DNA from: an uncultured Clostridia bacterium
Lineage (GTDB): Bacteria > Bacillota > Clostridia > Saccharofermentanales > Saccharofermentanaceae
Assembly: GCA_946537885.1 (NCBI GenBank)
Contig: CAMNGC010000003.1
Span: forward strand, 1-64,000
Reading direction: 5' to 3'
DNA length: 64,000 nucleotides
Shown: positions 18,253-26,129 of the stretch, piece after piece
Numbering within the stretch: the first letter of the stretch is position 1
How the letters are laid out: each line of letters opens with the position of its first letter
Program-made: the position numbers and the translations under genes
Notes under the pieces: generated by a model
Told to the model about the DNA's origin: nothing
Databases searched by the model: none
The model's input: only the letters and a program-made list of their open reading frames with translations

Positions 18253-18645
18253 TTACGCATACTCCACAATGTGGGGTTCTATGGGACCTTCTTCAAAGCC
18301 AAATCTCAGGTAACCGATTGCATGGCATATTGTCAGGAATGCTTCATCCGGGATCGTAGCCCTATCGGATAGATCCATCAGATTGATGCAATCCGTGCAG
18401 AAGAGAATGTCGTAAGCTGCAGTTACAAGAGCATTCTCAGTCTGATTGTGTGCCTCGAACTTATCGAAAATCAGAGGACTGATACCATCCTCGCCATCGA
18501 CATGATCTTTGAACTTGTTCCAAATCTTCTTATGGCAAGTCAGCAAATATACTGCTGCCATTACCTCCTTGTCCTCTACGCTTATGCAGCAATCAACAAG
18601 GGCTTCGTAAAATCTTTCTGCGTGTTTCTTATTTCTGAATGTCAT
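18253..18645 (-). CDS. Small ICE protein (DUF6075-like)
   Basis: A 130-residue mainly helical soluble protein with a clear ribosome site (GGAGGAATTTGA). The start MTFRNKKHAERFYEAL and length resemble the DUF6075 proteins of clostridial mobile elements; this is from memory. It is the first gene of the accessory block, downstream of a hairpin, and overlaps none of its neighbours in the preferred start choice. Function unknown. Confidence 0.55.
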   Translation of the reverse strand: MTFRNKKHAERFYEALVDCCISVEDKEVMAAVYLLTCHKKIWNKFKDHVDGEDGISPLIFDKFEAHNQTENALVTAAYDILFCTDCINLMDLSDRATIPDEAFLTICHAIGYLRFGFEEGPIEPHIVEYA

Positions 18646-18688
18646 TCAAATTCCTCCAAAATGGTTGTTTTTTGATATCAAATAAAAA

Positions 18689-18733
18689 AGCCACTTTCTT
18701 TTGTTGTTACAAACAACAACTTCGAAAGTGGCT
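18689..18733. terminator. Bidirectional terminator-like hairpin
   Basis: AGCCACTTTC (18689-18698) pairs perfectly with GAAAGTGGCT (18724-18733) around a 25-base loop that has its own small dyad GTTGTT-AC-AAACAAC. A-rich and T-rich flanks give a terminator form on the minus strand for the gene upstream at 18758-19921. The arms closely resemble those of the hairpin at 19969-20007. Confidence 0.65.
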
Positions 18734-18757
18734 TAAAGATTGTTTTCATTATTATGA

Positions 18758-19921
18758 CTATCCGAGGGACTTCCTGATACCATCAAATACAGATTCGATG
18801 ATACTTTGGAAAGTCTCTTCGGAATCGTCAGGAAGGGGAATGTTATAGCAATTGTCGAAAACAGTCCCATCAGGTTCTGTTATTCGGATCATCTTGATGC
18901 CTGCGTTATAGCAAAGCCAGTTCTTGGCATTCTCATAGCGCAGTTCATTACCTTGATACTTTTTTGATAATTGGACGGTTGTTTTTTTATCCGGCAGATA
19001 AATATCGAGAGGGATCCCTATTATTTCATCACTACCCAAAACAACCGTATTCCCAAATTCTTGAGCAAGGGCAAGTATTGTACCTATTCTTGATCTTCTT
19101 TTTTTAATCCCGGCACATAACGGACAGCCCTGACCATTAACTCGATCAGATATCTTGGCTCTCCAACAGTGACCGCACGGACCCTTCCAGAATACATATT
19201 TCATTGATGTAGCAATCGTCTTCTCCGGCAGAGCTTCACCATTTTGGTTGTAATCCCAGTCCTGCGCGATCTTAGGATACTTAAACTTAAGATCGTTGAA
19301 CCCCGGATTAACAACCATACCTGAGCAAGCCGGACACTTCAGGCCTTTTACCTTGGAATCAATAACAGCTTGATACTCATAGCCGCATGCCTTGCATGTC
19401 CACCATACAAGCTCACGAGACTTAGGAAAAACGTCAGAGGGCTTCTTATTGTTCTTGTCCGACCATTCCGATATAACATCGGGATAGACGGTCTCAAGAT
19501 CATTAATCCCCCTGACTAACTTTTCGCCTGTGCACACCGGACAACCATGCCCAGAGGTTCGGTCTCCTATCCTCGCCAGCCAAATATGATGGCACGAGCG
19601 GCATTCCCAATACACGGATTGGTTCGACTTAGACATGAAATCTTCCGGTTTGAATGGGTTGTTTTTTTCAGACCACTCGTCAGCAATTACAGGGAACTTG
19701 GTCCTCAGATCATTGAATCCGGGTAGAAGTTTTCTGCTGGAACAGTAGGGGCAACCACTCCCGTTTCCACGGTTCTTAATCGTGGAAAACCAACTGTGGC
19801 CGCACTTTCCGTCCCATTGAACCTTCTGATTAGATCCATAGGAAATCTTATCCGGCATTAGGTTGTTTTTCTTGGACCACTCGGAAAGAAGTTCCGGATG
19901 GACCTCAGCAAAACTTTTCAT
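18758..19921 (-). CDS. Zinc-ribbon repeat protein with nuclease-like C-terminus
   Basis: A 387-residue protein with a strong ribosome site. Five repeats of about 60 residues (zinc-ribbon/DUF4379 type) cover residues 5-275. Each begins like HPELLSEWSKKNN and carries paired cysteines and histidine (CGHSWFSTI, CPYC; CHHIWLARI, CPVC; CGYEYQAVI, CPAC; CGHCWRAKI, CPLC). The last 110 residues (GIPLDIYLPDKKTTVQLSKKY ending in IKMIRITEP, positions roughly 295-350) resemble a Vsr/PD-(D/E)xK nuclease fold, but the expected second acidic residue is replaced by Gln. It may be element cargo with a nucleic-acid role. It is flanked by near-identical hairpins. Confidence 0.7.
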   Translation of the reverse strand: MKSFAEVHPELLSEWSKKNNLMPDKISYGSNQKVQWDGKCGHSWFSTIKNRGNGSGCPYCSSRKLLPGFNDLRTKFPVIADEWSEKNNPFKPEDFMSKSNQSVYWECRSCHHIWLARIGDRTSGHGCPVCTGEKLVRGINDLETVYPDVISEWSDKNNKKPSDVFPKSRELVWWTCKACGYEYQAVIDSKVKGLKCPACSGMVVNPGFNDLKFKYPKIAQDWDYNQNGEALPEKTIATSMKYVFWKGPCGHCWRAKISDRVNGQGCPLCAGIKKRRSRIGTILALAQEFGNTVVLGSDEIIGIPLDIYLPDKKTTVQLSKKYQGNELRYENAKNWLCYNAGIKMIRITEPDGTVFDNCYNIPLPDDSEETFQSIIESVFDGIRKSLG

Positions 19922-19968
19922 CTCGCATGTCTCCTTAAGAAAGAAGTTGACTATTGCGGAGACAAAAA

Positions 19969-20007
19969 AGACACTTTCCTTGAATTCATCATTCGTAGAA
20001 AGTGTCT
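19969..20007. terminator. Hairpin at the right end of the ICE region
   Basis: AGACACTTTC (19969-19978) pairs with GAAAGTGTCT (19998-20007) across a 19-base loop, with A-rich and T-rich flanks. It is upstream of the zinc-ribbon repeat gene on its strand. It can act as a terminator in the plus direction, or on the minus strand for transcripts coming from lysS. Confidence 0.55.
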
Positions 20008-20036
20008 TTAATAATCAAAAGACTTATTAGCGTCTC

Positions 20037-20108
20037 GGTGCAGCAAATGAACTATCGTATAAATCCATCTGTTTGAAATTTGAATATCTGCTGCACATTT
20101 GCTGCACC
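20037..20108. repeat. 13-bp perfect inverted repeat near the ICE/chromosome junction
   Basis: GGTGCAGCAAATG (20037-20049) and its exact reverse complement CATTTGCTGCACC (20096-20108) lie 46 bases apart, between the last ICE cargo gene and the lysS stop codon. Recombinase binding sites at ICE ends often have this form. No matching copy at the other end is available in the window, so the boundary is not proven. Confidence 0.4.
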
Positions 20109-20139
20109 AGATGGGTTCAAATCCTTGAAATGCCCGTAT

Positions 20140-21720
20140 TTACTGTGTTTTCTGATCTATGGTGCGCATAGTCGGGAACAACAGTACGTCCCTTATACTC
20201 GGACTGTCTGTCAGAAGCATAACGAGACGGTCGATTCCGTATCCGATGCCACCCGTCGGGGGCATGCCGATCTCGAGGGCATTCAGGAAATCTTCATCCG
20301 TGTGGTTTGCTTCTTCATCACCTGCGGCAAACGCTGCGTCCTGGGCTGCGAATCGCTCGCGCTGGTCGATCGGGTCGTTGAGCTCGGAATATGCGTTACA
20401 CATCTCCCATGTATTGATGAAGAGTTCGAATCTTTCGACCTTCTCGGGATCACTCGGCTTCTTCTTGGTAAGAGGAGAGATGGCTACGGGGTGATCCATG
20501 ATGAATGTCGGCTGGATCAGATTTTTCTCGCAATACTCTTCGAAAAAGAGATTGATGATGTCGCCCTTGGTATGCCTCTCCTCGAACTCGATGTGATGCT
20601 CGCGTGCCAGAGCCTTGGCGGCCTCGTCGCCGTCAACGGTGTCGAAGTCGATGCCGGCGTACTGCTTGATGGCGTCGTTCATGGTGAGCCTTGCGAAAGG
20701 CTTGCCGAAGTCGATCTCGATATCGCCGTACTTGATTACTGTGGTGCCGCAGACCTTCTCGGCCAGATAACGGAACATCGATTCGGTCAGCTCCATCATC
20801 CCTTCGTAGTCAGTATAAGCCTGATAAAGTTCCATCAATGTGAACTCGGGGTTGTGTCTTGTGTCTACACCCTCGTTACGGAAAACGCGGCCGATCTCAT
20901 ATACGCGCTCAAGACCTCCGACAATAAGTCTCTTCAGATAAAGTTCGAGAGAAATACGAAGCTTAACGTCCTCATCCAGGGCATTATAATGTGTCTCAAA
21001 AGGCCTTGCTGCAGCGCCGCCCGCGTTCGATACAAGGATCGGAGTCTCGACTTCCATAAAATCCCTGCCGTCGAGGAAGTTCCTGATCTCCTTGATGATC
21101 TGGGATCTCTTGACGAAAGTATCCTTTACCTCAGGGTTTACGATCAGATCCAGATATCTCTGGCGATAACGCATATCTGTATTGGTCAGGCCGTGGTGCT
21201 TCTCTGGCAGCACCTGAATGCTCTTGGAAAGAAGCACGACCTCTGTAGCATGTACGGAGATCTCGCCCGTTCTTGTTCTGAAGACATAACCCTTTACGCC
21301 CAGGATATCACCCAGATCGTATTTCTTAAATGCCTGATATTCATCAACACCGATGCTGTCTCTTGCGACATAGATCTGTATGTTGCCCTTAAGATCCATG
21401 ATGTTTGCGAAAGAGGCCTTACCCATAACTCTCTTGAGCATCATACGGCCGGCGATGGACACCTCTACCCTGTTCTCCTCCAGGAGCTTGGCAAGTACCT
21501 CTTCATCGTCGCCTGCCTTTGCCTTAAGCTGCTCCTCCAGCTCGACAAACTTAGCCTTAGCGTCTGTTGAATGGTCCTTAACATCATACTTGGTAATTAC
21601 AAAGGGATCCTTGCCCGCTGCCTGCATCTCTAAGAGCTTCTCGCGTCTGATCCTGTTCTGCTCGCTTATGTCGGGCTGCTGAGCCTGGGCCTGCGCCTTC
21701 TGTGTCTCGTTGTCTGCCAT
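20140..21720 (-). CDS. lysS: Lysyl-tRNA synthetase (class II)
   Basis: A 526-residue enzyme that charges tRNA-Lys using ATP. The N-terminal OB-fold anticodon-binding domain covers about residues 55-170 (VSIAGRMMLKRVMGKASF). Class II motifs follow: motif 2 as FRNEGVDTRHNPEFT and motif 3 as GIGYGIDRLVMLLTD near the C-terminus. Length is slightly above the usual 490-505 because of an N-terminal Gln/Ala extension. The last residues (FPTMRTIDQKTQ) are beyond the conserved end and border the ICE, so the stop may have been set by integration. It follows a greA terminator. Confidence 0.97.
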   Translation of the reverse strand: MADNETQKAQAQAQQPDISEQNRIRREKLLEMQAAGKDPFVITKYDVKDHSTDAKAKFVELEEQLKAKAGDDEEVLAKLLEENRVEVSIAGRMMLKRVMGKASFANIMDLKGNIQIYVARDSIGVDEYQAFKKYDLGDILGVKGYVFRTRTGEISVHATEVVLLSKSIQVLPEKHHGLTNTDMRYRQRYLDLIVNPEVKDTFVKRSQIIKEIRNFLDGRDFMEVETPILVSNAGGAAARPFETHYNALDEDVKLRISLELYLKRLIVGGLERVYEIGRVFRNEGVDTRHNPEFTLMELYQAYTDYEGMMELTESMFRYLAEKVCGTTVIKYGDIEIDFGKPFARLTMNDAIKQYAGIDFDTVDGDEAAKALAREHHIEFEERHTKGDIINLFFEEYCEKNLIQPTFIMDHPVAISPLTKKKPSDPEKVERFELFINTWEMCNAYSELNDPIDQRERFAAQDAAFAAGDEEANHTDEDFLNALEIGMPPTGGIGYGIDRLVMLLTDSPSIRDVLLFPTMRTIDQKTQ

Positions 21721-21762
21721 ATAACACTCCTCGTTTTTCGAAAATAATATCCTTTTACATAA

Positions 21763-21790
21763 AAAAGCGCGATGTCAGGTCGCGCTCTTT
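21763..21790. terminator. Terminator downstream of greA
   Basis: GCGCGA (21767-21772) and TCGCGC (21780-21785) form a short GC-rich stem with poly-A on one side and a T-rich run on the other, which gives terminator form on the minus strand between greA and lysS. Confidence 0.75.
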
Positions 21791-21814
21791 TAAGAAGACC
21801 GGTAAGTTGCCTTA

Positions 21815-22297
21815 TCAGCTCTTACCAATCTTCATGATCTTGTATTTGAAAGCGCCTGCGTTTGTGGAAACCTCAACGACATTTCCCTTCTTCTTGCCAA
21901 GGATAGCCTGGCCGAGAGGGGAATCCTTCGACAGTCTGTTATTGAAGATATCTTCCTCGTTGCCGTTTACGAGCTCATATGTCTCCTGCTCCTTTGTCTC
22001 CTCATCGCGGAGTACAAAAGTGGAACCGATGGAAACCTCTTTGGTAGAGATCTCATCCTCGCCCAAAACCTCGGCATCCTTCAGAAGGAGCTCGATCTCC
22101 TTGATCCTTGCTTCGTTCTGTGCCTGAGCATCCTTAGCGTCATCATACTCGGAGTTCTCCGACAAGTCACCCTGAGCTCTTGCTTCAGCCAGTCTCTGAG
22201 TAATCTCTGCTGTAACTCTGGTCTTACGATCAGCCAGCTCATCCTGCAACTGCTTATAACCATACGCGGTATAAACATTCTTCTTCTCTTCTGCCAT
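21815..22297 (-). CDS. greA: Transcription elongation factor GreA
   Basis: A 160-residue factor that rescues backtracked RNA polymerase by stimulating transcript cleavage. The N-terminal coiled coil with the acidic tip (AEARAQGDLSENSEYDDAKD) covers about residues 35-75, and the C-terminal FKBP-like domain ends in the SPLGQAILGKKKGNVVEV stretch. Length is standard. It lies between guaB and lysS; greA-lysS adjacency is common in Firmicutes. Confidence 0.97.
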   Translation of the reverse strand: MAEEKKNVYTAYGYKQLQDELADRKTRVTAEITQRLAEARAQGDLSENSEYDDAKDAQAQNEARIKEIELLLKDAEVLGEDEISTKEVSIGSTFVLRDEETKEQETYELVNGNEEDIFNNRLSKDSPLGQAILGKKKGNVVEVSTNAGAFKYKIMKIGKS

Positions 22298-22391
22298 TAT
22301 AATTACCTCGCTCTTATTTGAACTGTAACCTGTATATTTTAATGCTAAAGTCGTTAATTGGCAAATGCCGTCGACCCACCTTCAGTTTGCC

Positions 22392-23900
22392 TTATCTGGC
22401 CGTTCTGTCGTTCTCCTTCTGGATTACATCGTGAGCGCCGCCCTCGATGATGGAAGTGGAAGATACGACTACCAGTCTTGCCTTCTGCTGAAGCTCCTCG
22501 ATGGAAGAAGAACCGCAGGAACACATTGTAGCCTTAACCTTAGCCAGAGATGTATCCAGATTGTCCTTAAGCTTACCTGCGTAAGGAACATAGGAATCAA
22601 CGCCCTCTTCGAAAGCCATCTTGCCGCCCTTGCCGCCGTCGTCATATCTCTGCCAGTTGCGGGCCCTGTTGGAACCCTCGCCCCAATACTCCTTAACATA
22701 TGAACCGTTCACCAGGAGTTTTCTTGTGGGGGACTCGTCGAATCTGGCAAAATATCTTCCCAGCATCAGGAAATCTGCGCCCATGGCCAGAGCCAGCGTC
22801 ATGTGATAGTCGTGAACGATACCGCCGTCGGAGCAAAGAGGGATATAGATACCTGTCTGCTCAAAGTATTCATCTCTTGCCTTAGCGACTGCCAATACAG
22901 CGGAAGCCTGACCACAGCCGATACCTTTCTGCTCTCTTGTAATACAGATCGAACCGCCGCCGATACCGATCTTAATAAAGTCCGCACCACAGTCGGCAAG
23001 GAACTTGAAGCCCTCTGCATCGACTACATTACCTGCGCCGACGATAACGTCCGGATAGTTCTCCTTGATCCACTTAAGTGCTCTCTCCTGCCATACGGAG
23101 AAACCGTCGGAAGAATCGAGACAGAGCGCATCGGCACCTGCTTCGATGAGGGCAGGTACACGCTCGGCATAGTCTCTGGTATTGATACCGGCGCCAACGA
23201 TAAGCTTCTTCTCTGAGTCAAGCAGCTCATTGGGGTTAGCCTTATGGAATTCATAGTCCTTACGGAAAACCAGTCCTACGAGTCTTCCTTCCTTATCAAC
23301 GATGGGGAGCTGATTGATCTTATTGTCCCATATGATGTCGTTGGCAACTTTAAGAGTTGTACCCTCAGGTGCTGTAACGAGCTTCTCGATAGGGGTCATG
23401 AACTCCTTTACCTTGGTAGACAGATCCATACGGCTTACGCGATAGTCTCTTGTGGTTACCAGACCTACAAGCTTACCCTCAGCTGTGCCGTCTTCCGTAA
23501 CTGCAGCCGTGCCGTGTCCCTTCTCTTCACGAAGTCTCAGGATATCCTCGAGTGTATCCTCGGGCGAGACATTCGAGTCGGACTCAACAATGCCGGCCTT
23601 GTATTTCTTAACCTTGCGGATCATCTCACACTGGGATTCGATAGACTGTGACTGGAAAATGAAAGACATTCCGCCGCATCTTGCCAGCGCGATAGCCATT
23701 CCGTCATCGGATACAGCCTGCATAACCGCAGAAACCATGGGGATATTGATCTTGAGCTTTGACTCCTCCTGCCCCTTCCTGTATTTACAAACCGGCGCCG
23801 ACAGGTCAACCTGATCGGGAGTATTCTTTTCTGTAGTAAGGTTGGGTACCAAGAGGTACTCACTGAAGGTACGTGATTCCTGCTCAAAGATCATTGCCAT
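22392..23900 (-). CDS. guaB: IMP dehydrogenase
   Basis: A 502-residue enzyme that oxidises IMP to XMP with NAD, the committed step of GMP synthesis. The barrel core is interrupted by two CBS domains (about residues 110-225, e.g. [10 protein letters not shown] and [10 protein letters not shown]). The catalytic cysteine loop is [15 protein letters not shown] with the active-site Cys near residue 320. [13 protein letters not shown] is the phosphate-binding region. Length is within the family range. It is set apart from greA by about 95 bases. Confidence 0.96.
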   Translation of the reverse strand: MAMIFEQESRTFSEYLLVPNLTTEKNTPDQVDLSAPVCKYRKGQEESKLKINIPMVSAVMQAVSDDGMAIALARCGGMSFIFQSQSIESQCEMIRKVKKYKAGIVESDSNVSPEDTLEDILRLREEKGHGTAAVTEDGTAEGKLVGLVTTRDYRVSRMDLSTKVKEFMTPIEKLVTAPEGTTLKVANDIIWDNKINQLPIVDKEGRLVGLVFRKDYEFHKANPNELLDSEKKLIVGAGINTRDYAERVPALIEAGADALCLDSSDGFSVWQERALKWIKENYPDVIVGAGNVVDAEGFKFLADCGADFIKIGIGGGSICITREQKGIGCGQASAVLAVAKARDEYFEQTGIYIPLCSDGGIVHDYHMTLALAMGADFLMLGRYFARFDESPTRKLLVNGSYVKEYWGEGSNRARNWQRYDDGGKGGKMAFEEGVDSYVPYAGKLKDNLDTSLAKVKATMCSCGSSSIEELQQKARLVVVSSTSIIEGGAHDVIQKENDRTAR

Positions 23901-24063
23901 AACGTATTATTCCCCCTATTATTAAATTTAATTGCCATCAATATTAGCACAAATGGTAATAATATAGCTACACAAATTCTTCTTTCAGCGAGAACTTCTC
24001 ATGGTCAAGTTAAACAAAAGCAGGAGCCGCCCGTCAGGAGCTTTGAGAGAGGCATCGTCTTCA

Positions 24064-24113
24064 ATTGTGACTAATTGTGTGGGATTGTGTCAAATTGTGT
24101 GCAATTGTGAGCC
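24064..24113. repeat. Five direct repeats of ATTGTG phased at exactly 10 bp
   Basis: ATTGTG occurs at 24064, 24074, 24084, 24094 and 24104, five 10-base units ATTGTGNNNN. The exact helical period puts all copies on one face of the DNA and is typical of cooperative protein binding. It lies 48 bases upstream of a small plus-strand ORF and downstream of the guaB promoter region on the other strand. Confidence 0.75.
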
Positions 24114-24160
24114 TTTTTCGATATGAAATGGTCTATTCTCATCGAAAAGGAGGCGAGATC

Positions 24161-24292
24161 ATGAAACGGGTACAGGAGCTGCCGACATCATTCTTAAAGG
24201 CAAGGCTAAGACATATAAGCAAAGAATTGGAGACAAGCCTCATCGCCTGTCTCCCCCTTCTTGTTTCCAATTATTGTCAGTTGTCCCACTGA
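24161..24292 (+). CDS. 43-residue ORF behind phased repeats, unknown
   Basis: An ORF of 43 codons (MKRVQELPTSFLKARLRHIS...) with a near-perfect ribosome site AAAAGGAGGCGAGATC before ATG 24161. The site sits in the right arm of a dyad (CTTTTTCGAT with ATCGAAAAGG, about 24112-24150) that could sequester it. The 3' part overlaps a hairpin and runs 16 bases into the 3' end of the convergent flavin reductase gene. It may encode a small peptide or a leader. Coding is not proven. Confidence 0.35.
   Translation: MKRVQELPTSFLKARLRHISKELETSLIACLPLLVSNYCQLSH
24225..24272. terminator. Hairpin with two alternative stems
   Basis: AATTGGAGACAAG (24225-24237) pairs with CTTGTTTCCAATT (24260-24272), one G-T pair. 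A competing stem GGAGACA (24229-24235) with TGTCTCC (24248-24254) cannot form at the same time. It ends the flavin reductase gene on the minus strand and lies inside the small plus-strand ORF, so it may be a terminator or an attenuator. Confidence 0.5.
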
Positions 24293-24855
24293 TTCACGGC
24301 CTTCTTGATCTTGAAGCCCTCGCTGAAAGCTGTGGCGATTACAGGGCCGACGCTGCGGTAAGCATGGATCGCCGAATCATAGATGATAGGTTTCATCTTA
24401 TCAAGGTCGATTTTGCCGTCCGTGATGATGGACTCGTCTGCCTGCTGAGCAACGATCTCGCCCACCAGGATACCCGTCTCCGGGTTCCAGTCCTTGCATC
24501 TGCACTCGAGTGTCAACGGGAACTCCTCGATGATGGGAGCATTAACATGGGCACTCTTGTGTACATGGCAACCGGCCTTCGCGATCTTGTTGACCTTTTT
24601 GCCGGACTCGACACCGAAATAGTCACTGATGGTAACAGTGTCAACTGTACCGAAAGCTACAGTAAATGCACCTGTCTTCTCGATATTCTCAGTTGTCTTA
24701 TGCTGGGACAGCGATATTGTGATCTCCGAGAAATCTGTCTGCGTTCCCCATGCCGCATTCATAGCATTGGGCACTCCGTTCTCGTCATAGGTTCCGATGA
24801 TCAACACTGCCTCGGGCGTGATTACTGTATTCTTCGCATCAAACTCAACACTCAT
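24277..24855 (-). CDS. Flavin reductase-like FMN-binding protein
   Basis: A 192-residue soluble protein, started at ATG 24855 (MSVEFDAKNTV) behind CAGGAGGTATTTACC; an open frame 14 residues longer is not favoured. It fits the flavin reductase-like split-barrel family: VLIIGTYDENGVPNAMNAAW at the start, a KTTENIEKTGAFTVAF helix and DYFGVESGKK. Family members bind FMN and reduce flavins or act as small flavoproteins. The specific substrate cannot be read from the sequence. It is convergent with the small ORF at 24161-24292. Confidence 0.85.
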   Translation of the reverse strand: MSVEFDAKNTVITPEAVLIIGTYDENGVPNAMNAAWGTQTDFSEITISLSQHKTTENIEKTGAFTVAFGTVDTVTISDYFGVESGKKVNKIAKAGCHVHKSAHVNAPIIEEFPLTLECRCKDWNPETGILVGEIVAQQADESIITDGKIDLDKMKPIIYDSAIHAYRSVGPVIATAFSEGFKIKKAVNQWDN

Positions 24856-24941
24856 GGTAAATACCTCCTGAAACATTAGCTGAATAGATTTTAACACGAG
24901 TGCGGGCTCTTTTCGATAATAAATCCGTTGCAGCTCCCGCC

Positions 24942-25271
24942 TTATGCGGCGTCGTCGCCGGAATCTTCCCAGAAATCTTCGCCTGCGTCTTCGTACTCGA
25001 TCTTCTTCTCGTCACACAGCTCGAAAAGTTCCCTCTCGGTCCTCAGCCATTCCGTGATCTTCGGCGCCACATTCATTCCGAAATCGACCGCTATATCATC
25101 CCACTCGTCATCATTCTCTGCGCTCTTGATCGCGTGAAAAAACTGGATCATGGCGTTGTAGCCGTTTACTGCCGTGATGGGGTTTCTTTCTGATAAGTGG
25201 CCGATCTCCTTTCCCAATTCCCGAACGTTTTCCTTAGCTTCTTTCTTAAAGATACTGTCGTCAAATTCCAT
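24942..25271 (-). CDS. Hypothetical acidic protein
   Basis: A 109-residue soluble acidic helical protein. Start taken at ATG 25271 (MEFDDSIFKKE), eight bases after AGGAGGAAATGCTG; upstream methionines lack a better site. The tail is strongly acidic (EDAGEDFWEDSGDDAA). No metal motif or membrane segment is visible and I recognise no family. It is unlinked to the toxin-antitoxin pair downstream on the other strand. Confidence 0.5.
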   Translation of the reverse strand: MEFDDSIFKKEAKENVRELGKEIGHLSERNPITAVNGYNAMIQFFHAIKSAENDDEWDDIAVDFGMNVAPKITEWLRTERELFELCDEKKIEYEDAGEDFWEDSGDDAA

Positions 25272-25366
25272 CAGCATTTCCTCCTGCCGGATGCATTGCC
25301 GTTCCGATTGAGTTACAACCCTCATTGAGCGATGGTTTTACATAATACACCTGATGATCGAAAATG

Positions 25367-25385
25367 TGTAGGCTGAAAGTCAACA
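25367..25385. promoter_or_regulatory. Degenerate copy of the TGTAG-N9-CTACA palindrome
   Basis: TGTAGGCTGAAAGTCAACA lies between the divergent hypothetical gene (ending upstream start at 25271) and the mazEF promoter. Its left half TGTAGGCTGA is identical to the site at 8126 and to the minus strand of the site at 31554; the right half CAACA differs by one base. Confidence 0.35.
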
Positions 25386-25412
25386 TTTCGTTTTATTTTT
25401 TATCGAAAAAGA

Positions 25413-25457
25413 TTGACACTTCACCGTCACGAAATTATACTGTTTATACATTGTATA
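25413..25457 (+). promoter_or_regulatory. mazEF promoter and dyad operator
   Basis: TTGACA at 25413-25418 and TATACT at 25436-25441 are 17 bases apart, a near-consensus sigma-A promoter. The palindrome TATACA-T-TGTATA (25445-25457) overlies the expected start of transcription and is a candidate binding site for the antitoxin or complex. Confidence 0.8.
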
Positions 25458-25487
25458 TACACTGTGAGATTGGCATGAGGTGAACAT

Positions 25488-25727
25488 ATGGTTACAACTG
25501 TTCAGAAATGGGGAAACAGCCAGGGAATCAGGATCCCGAAGGATTACCTGATGAGGTTAGATATTAAATGCGGCGACAGTATCCTGATCGAAATAGCCGA
25601 TAGCCGAACGATCACGCTTAGGAAAGCATCAGATAAATTGATAGACAAGCTTTTCGCACAGTATGACGGTGATTTTACTCCGACGGAATACCCTTGGGGT
25701 GATGACGTCGGCGAAGAGGTATGGTGA
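25488..25727 (+). CDS. mazE: MazE-like antitoxin
   Basis: A 79-residue protein with an N-terminal AbrB/MazE DNA-binding domain: TTVQKWGNSQGIRIPKDYL is the classic MazE start. The C-terminal half is acidic (DGDFTPTEYPWGDDVGEEVW) and would bind and block the toxin. It overlaps or abuts the mazF start (GAGGTATGGTGA). It sits behind a strong promoter with a dyad, which fits autoregulation. MazE/PemI-type antitoxin, with partner MazF next. Confidence 0.88.
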   Translation: MVTTVQKWGNSQGIRIPKDYLMRLDIKCGDSILIEIADSRTITLRKASDKLIDKLFAQYDGDFTPTEYPWGDDVGEEVW

Positions 25728-25735
25728 GGTGCCCC

Positions 25736-26059
25736 ATGTCAAAACAAGGTGATATCATAATGATCGACTTTAATCCAAAGGTCGGTCATGAACAGGCCGG
25801 CAAACGCCCCGCCCTTGTGGTCAGCAATGATACTTTCAATAATCATTGTAGTGTTGTTCTGGTCTGCCCCATTACGAGCACTGTCAACGGCTTCCCTTTA
25901 CATGTCGTCCTCGACTCACGGACAAAGACCCAAGGCTCGATTCTCTGCGAACAGATCAGATCTCTTGATATTAACAAATGCGGTTACCGCGCAATCGAAC
26001 AGATCCCTTCAGATCTCATGAACAAGGTCATCGAGATCATTTACGCGGAGATACAATAG
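25736..26059 (+). CDS. mazF: MazF-like mRNA endonuclease toxin
   Basis: A 107-residue toxin from ATG 25736 (MSKQGDIIMIDFNPKVGHEQAGKRP, first 20 residues of the family signature), with GGTGAGG as ribosome site; an in-frame ATG at 25721 overlapping the mazE stop is possible. The key Arg in GKRPALVVSND and Ser/Thr in VCPITSTVNG are present, and the C-terminal helix ending in YAEIQ is typical. MazF cleaves mRNA at short sequences. Only the last part is duplicated at 26860-26952. Confidence 0.9.
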   Translation: MSKQGDIIMIDFNPKVGHEQAGKRPALVVSNDTFNNHCSVVLVCPITSTVNGFPLHVVLDSRTKTQGSILCEQIRSLDINKCGYRAIEQIPSDLMNKVIEIIYAEIQ

Positions 26060-26129
26060 CCGTGATCTGTTATTAACGTCACTGCACCCAATTCTCGATC
26101 GTCAATCCCTCAACTCTCTCAAATTCACG
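25954..26129. repeat. Left copy of a ~170-bp direct repeat around vapBC
   Basis: This stretch, from the 3' part of mazF across the intergenic base pairs to the 3' end of vapC, is repeated with about 10-15 differences at 26847-27018. The match begins near CTTGATATTAAC and ends near CCTCAACTCT. The repeat brackets the vapBC operon. Confidence 0.85.

Noticed and set aside
20108-20130. GGTTCAAATCC as a tRNA T-loop (attachment site in a tRNA gene)
   Set aside because: The flanking bases do not form a T stem (only two or three pairs) and no acceptor or anticodon arm can be folded around it.
20080-21570. Plus-strand open frame of 496 codons
   Set aside because: It runs opposite lysS, whose class II motifs are clear; the plus frame has no domain and arises from codon bias.
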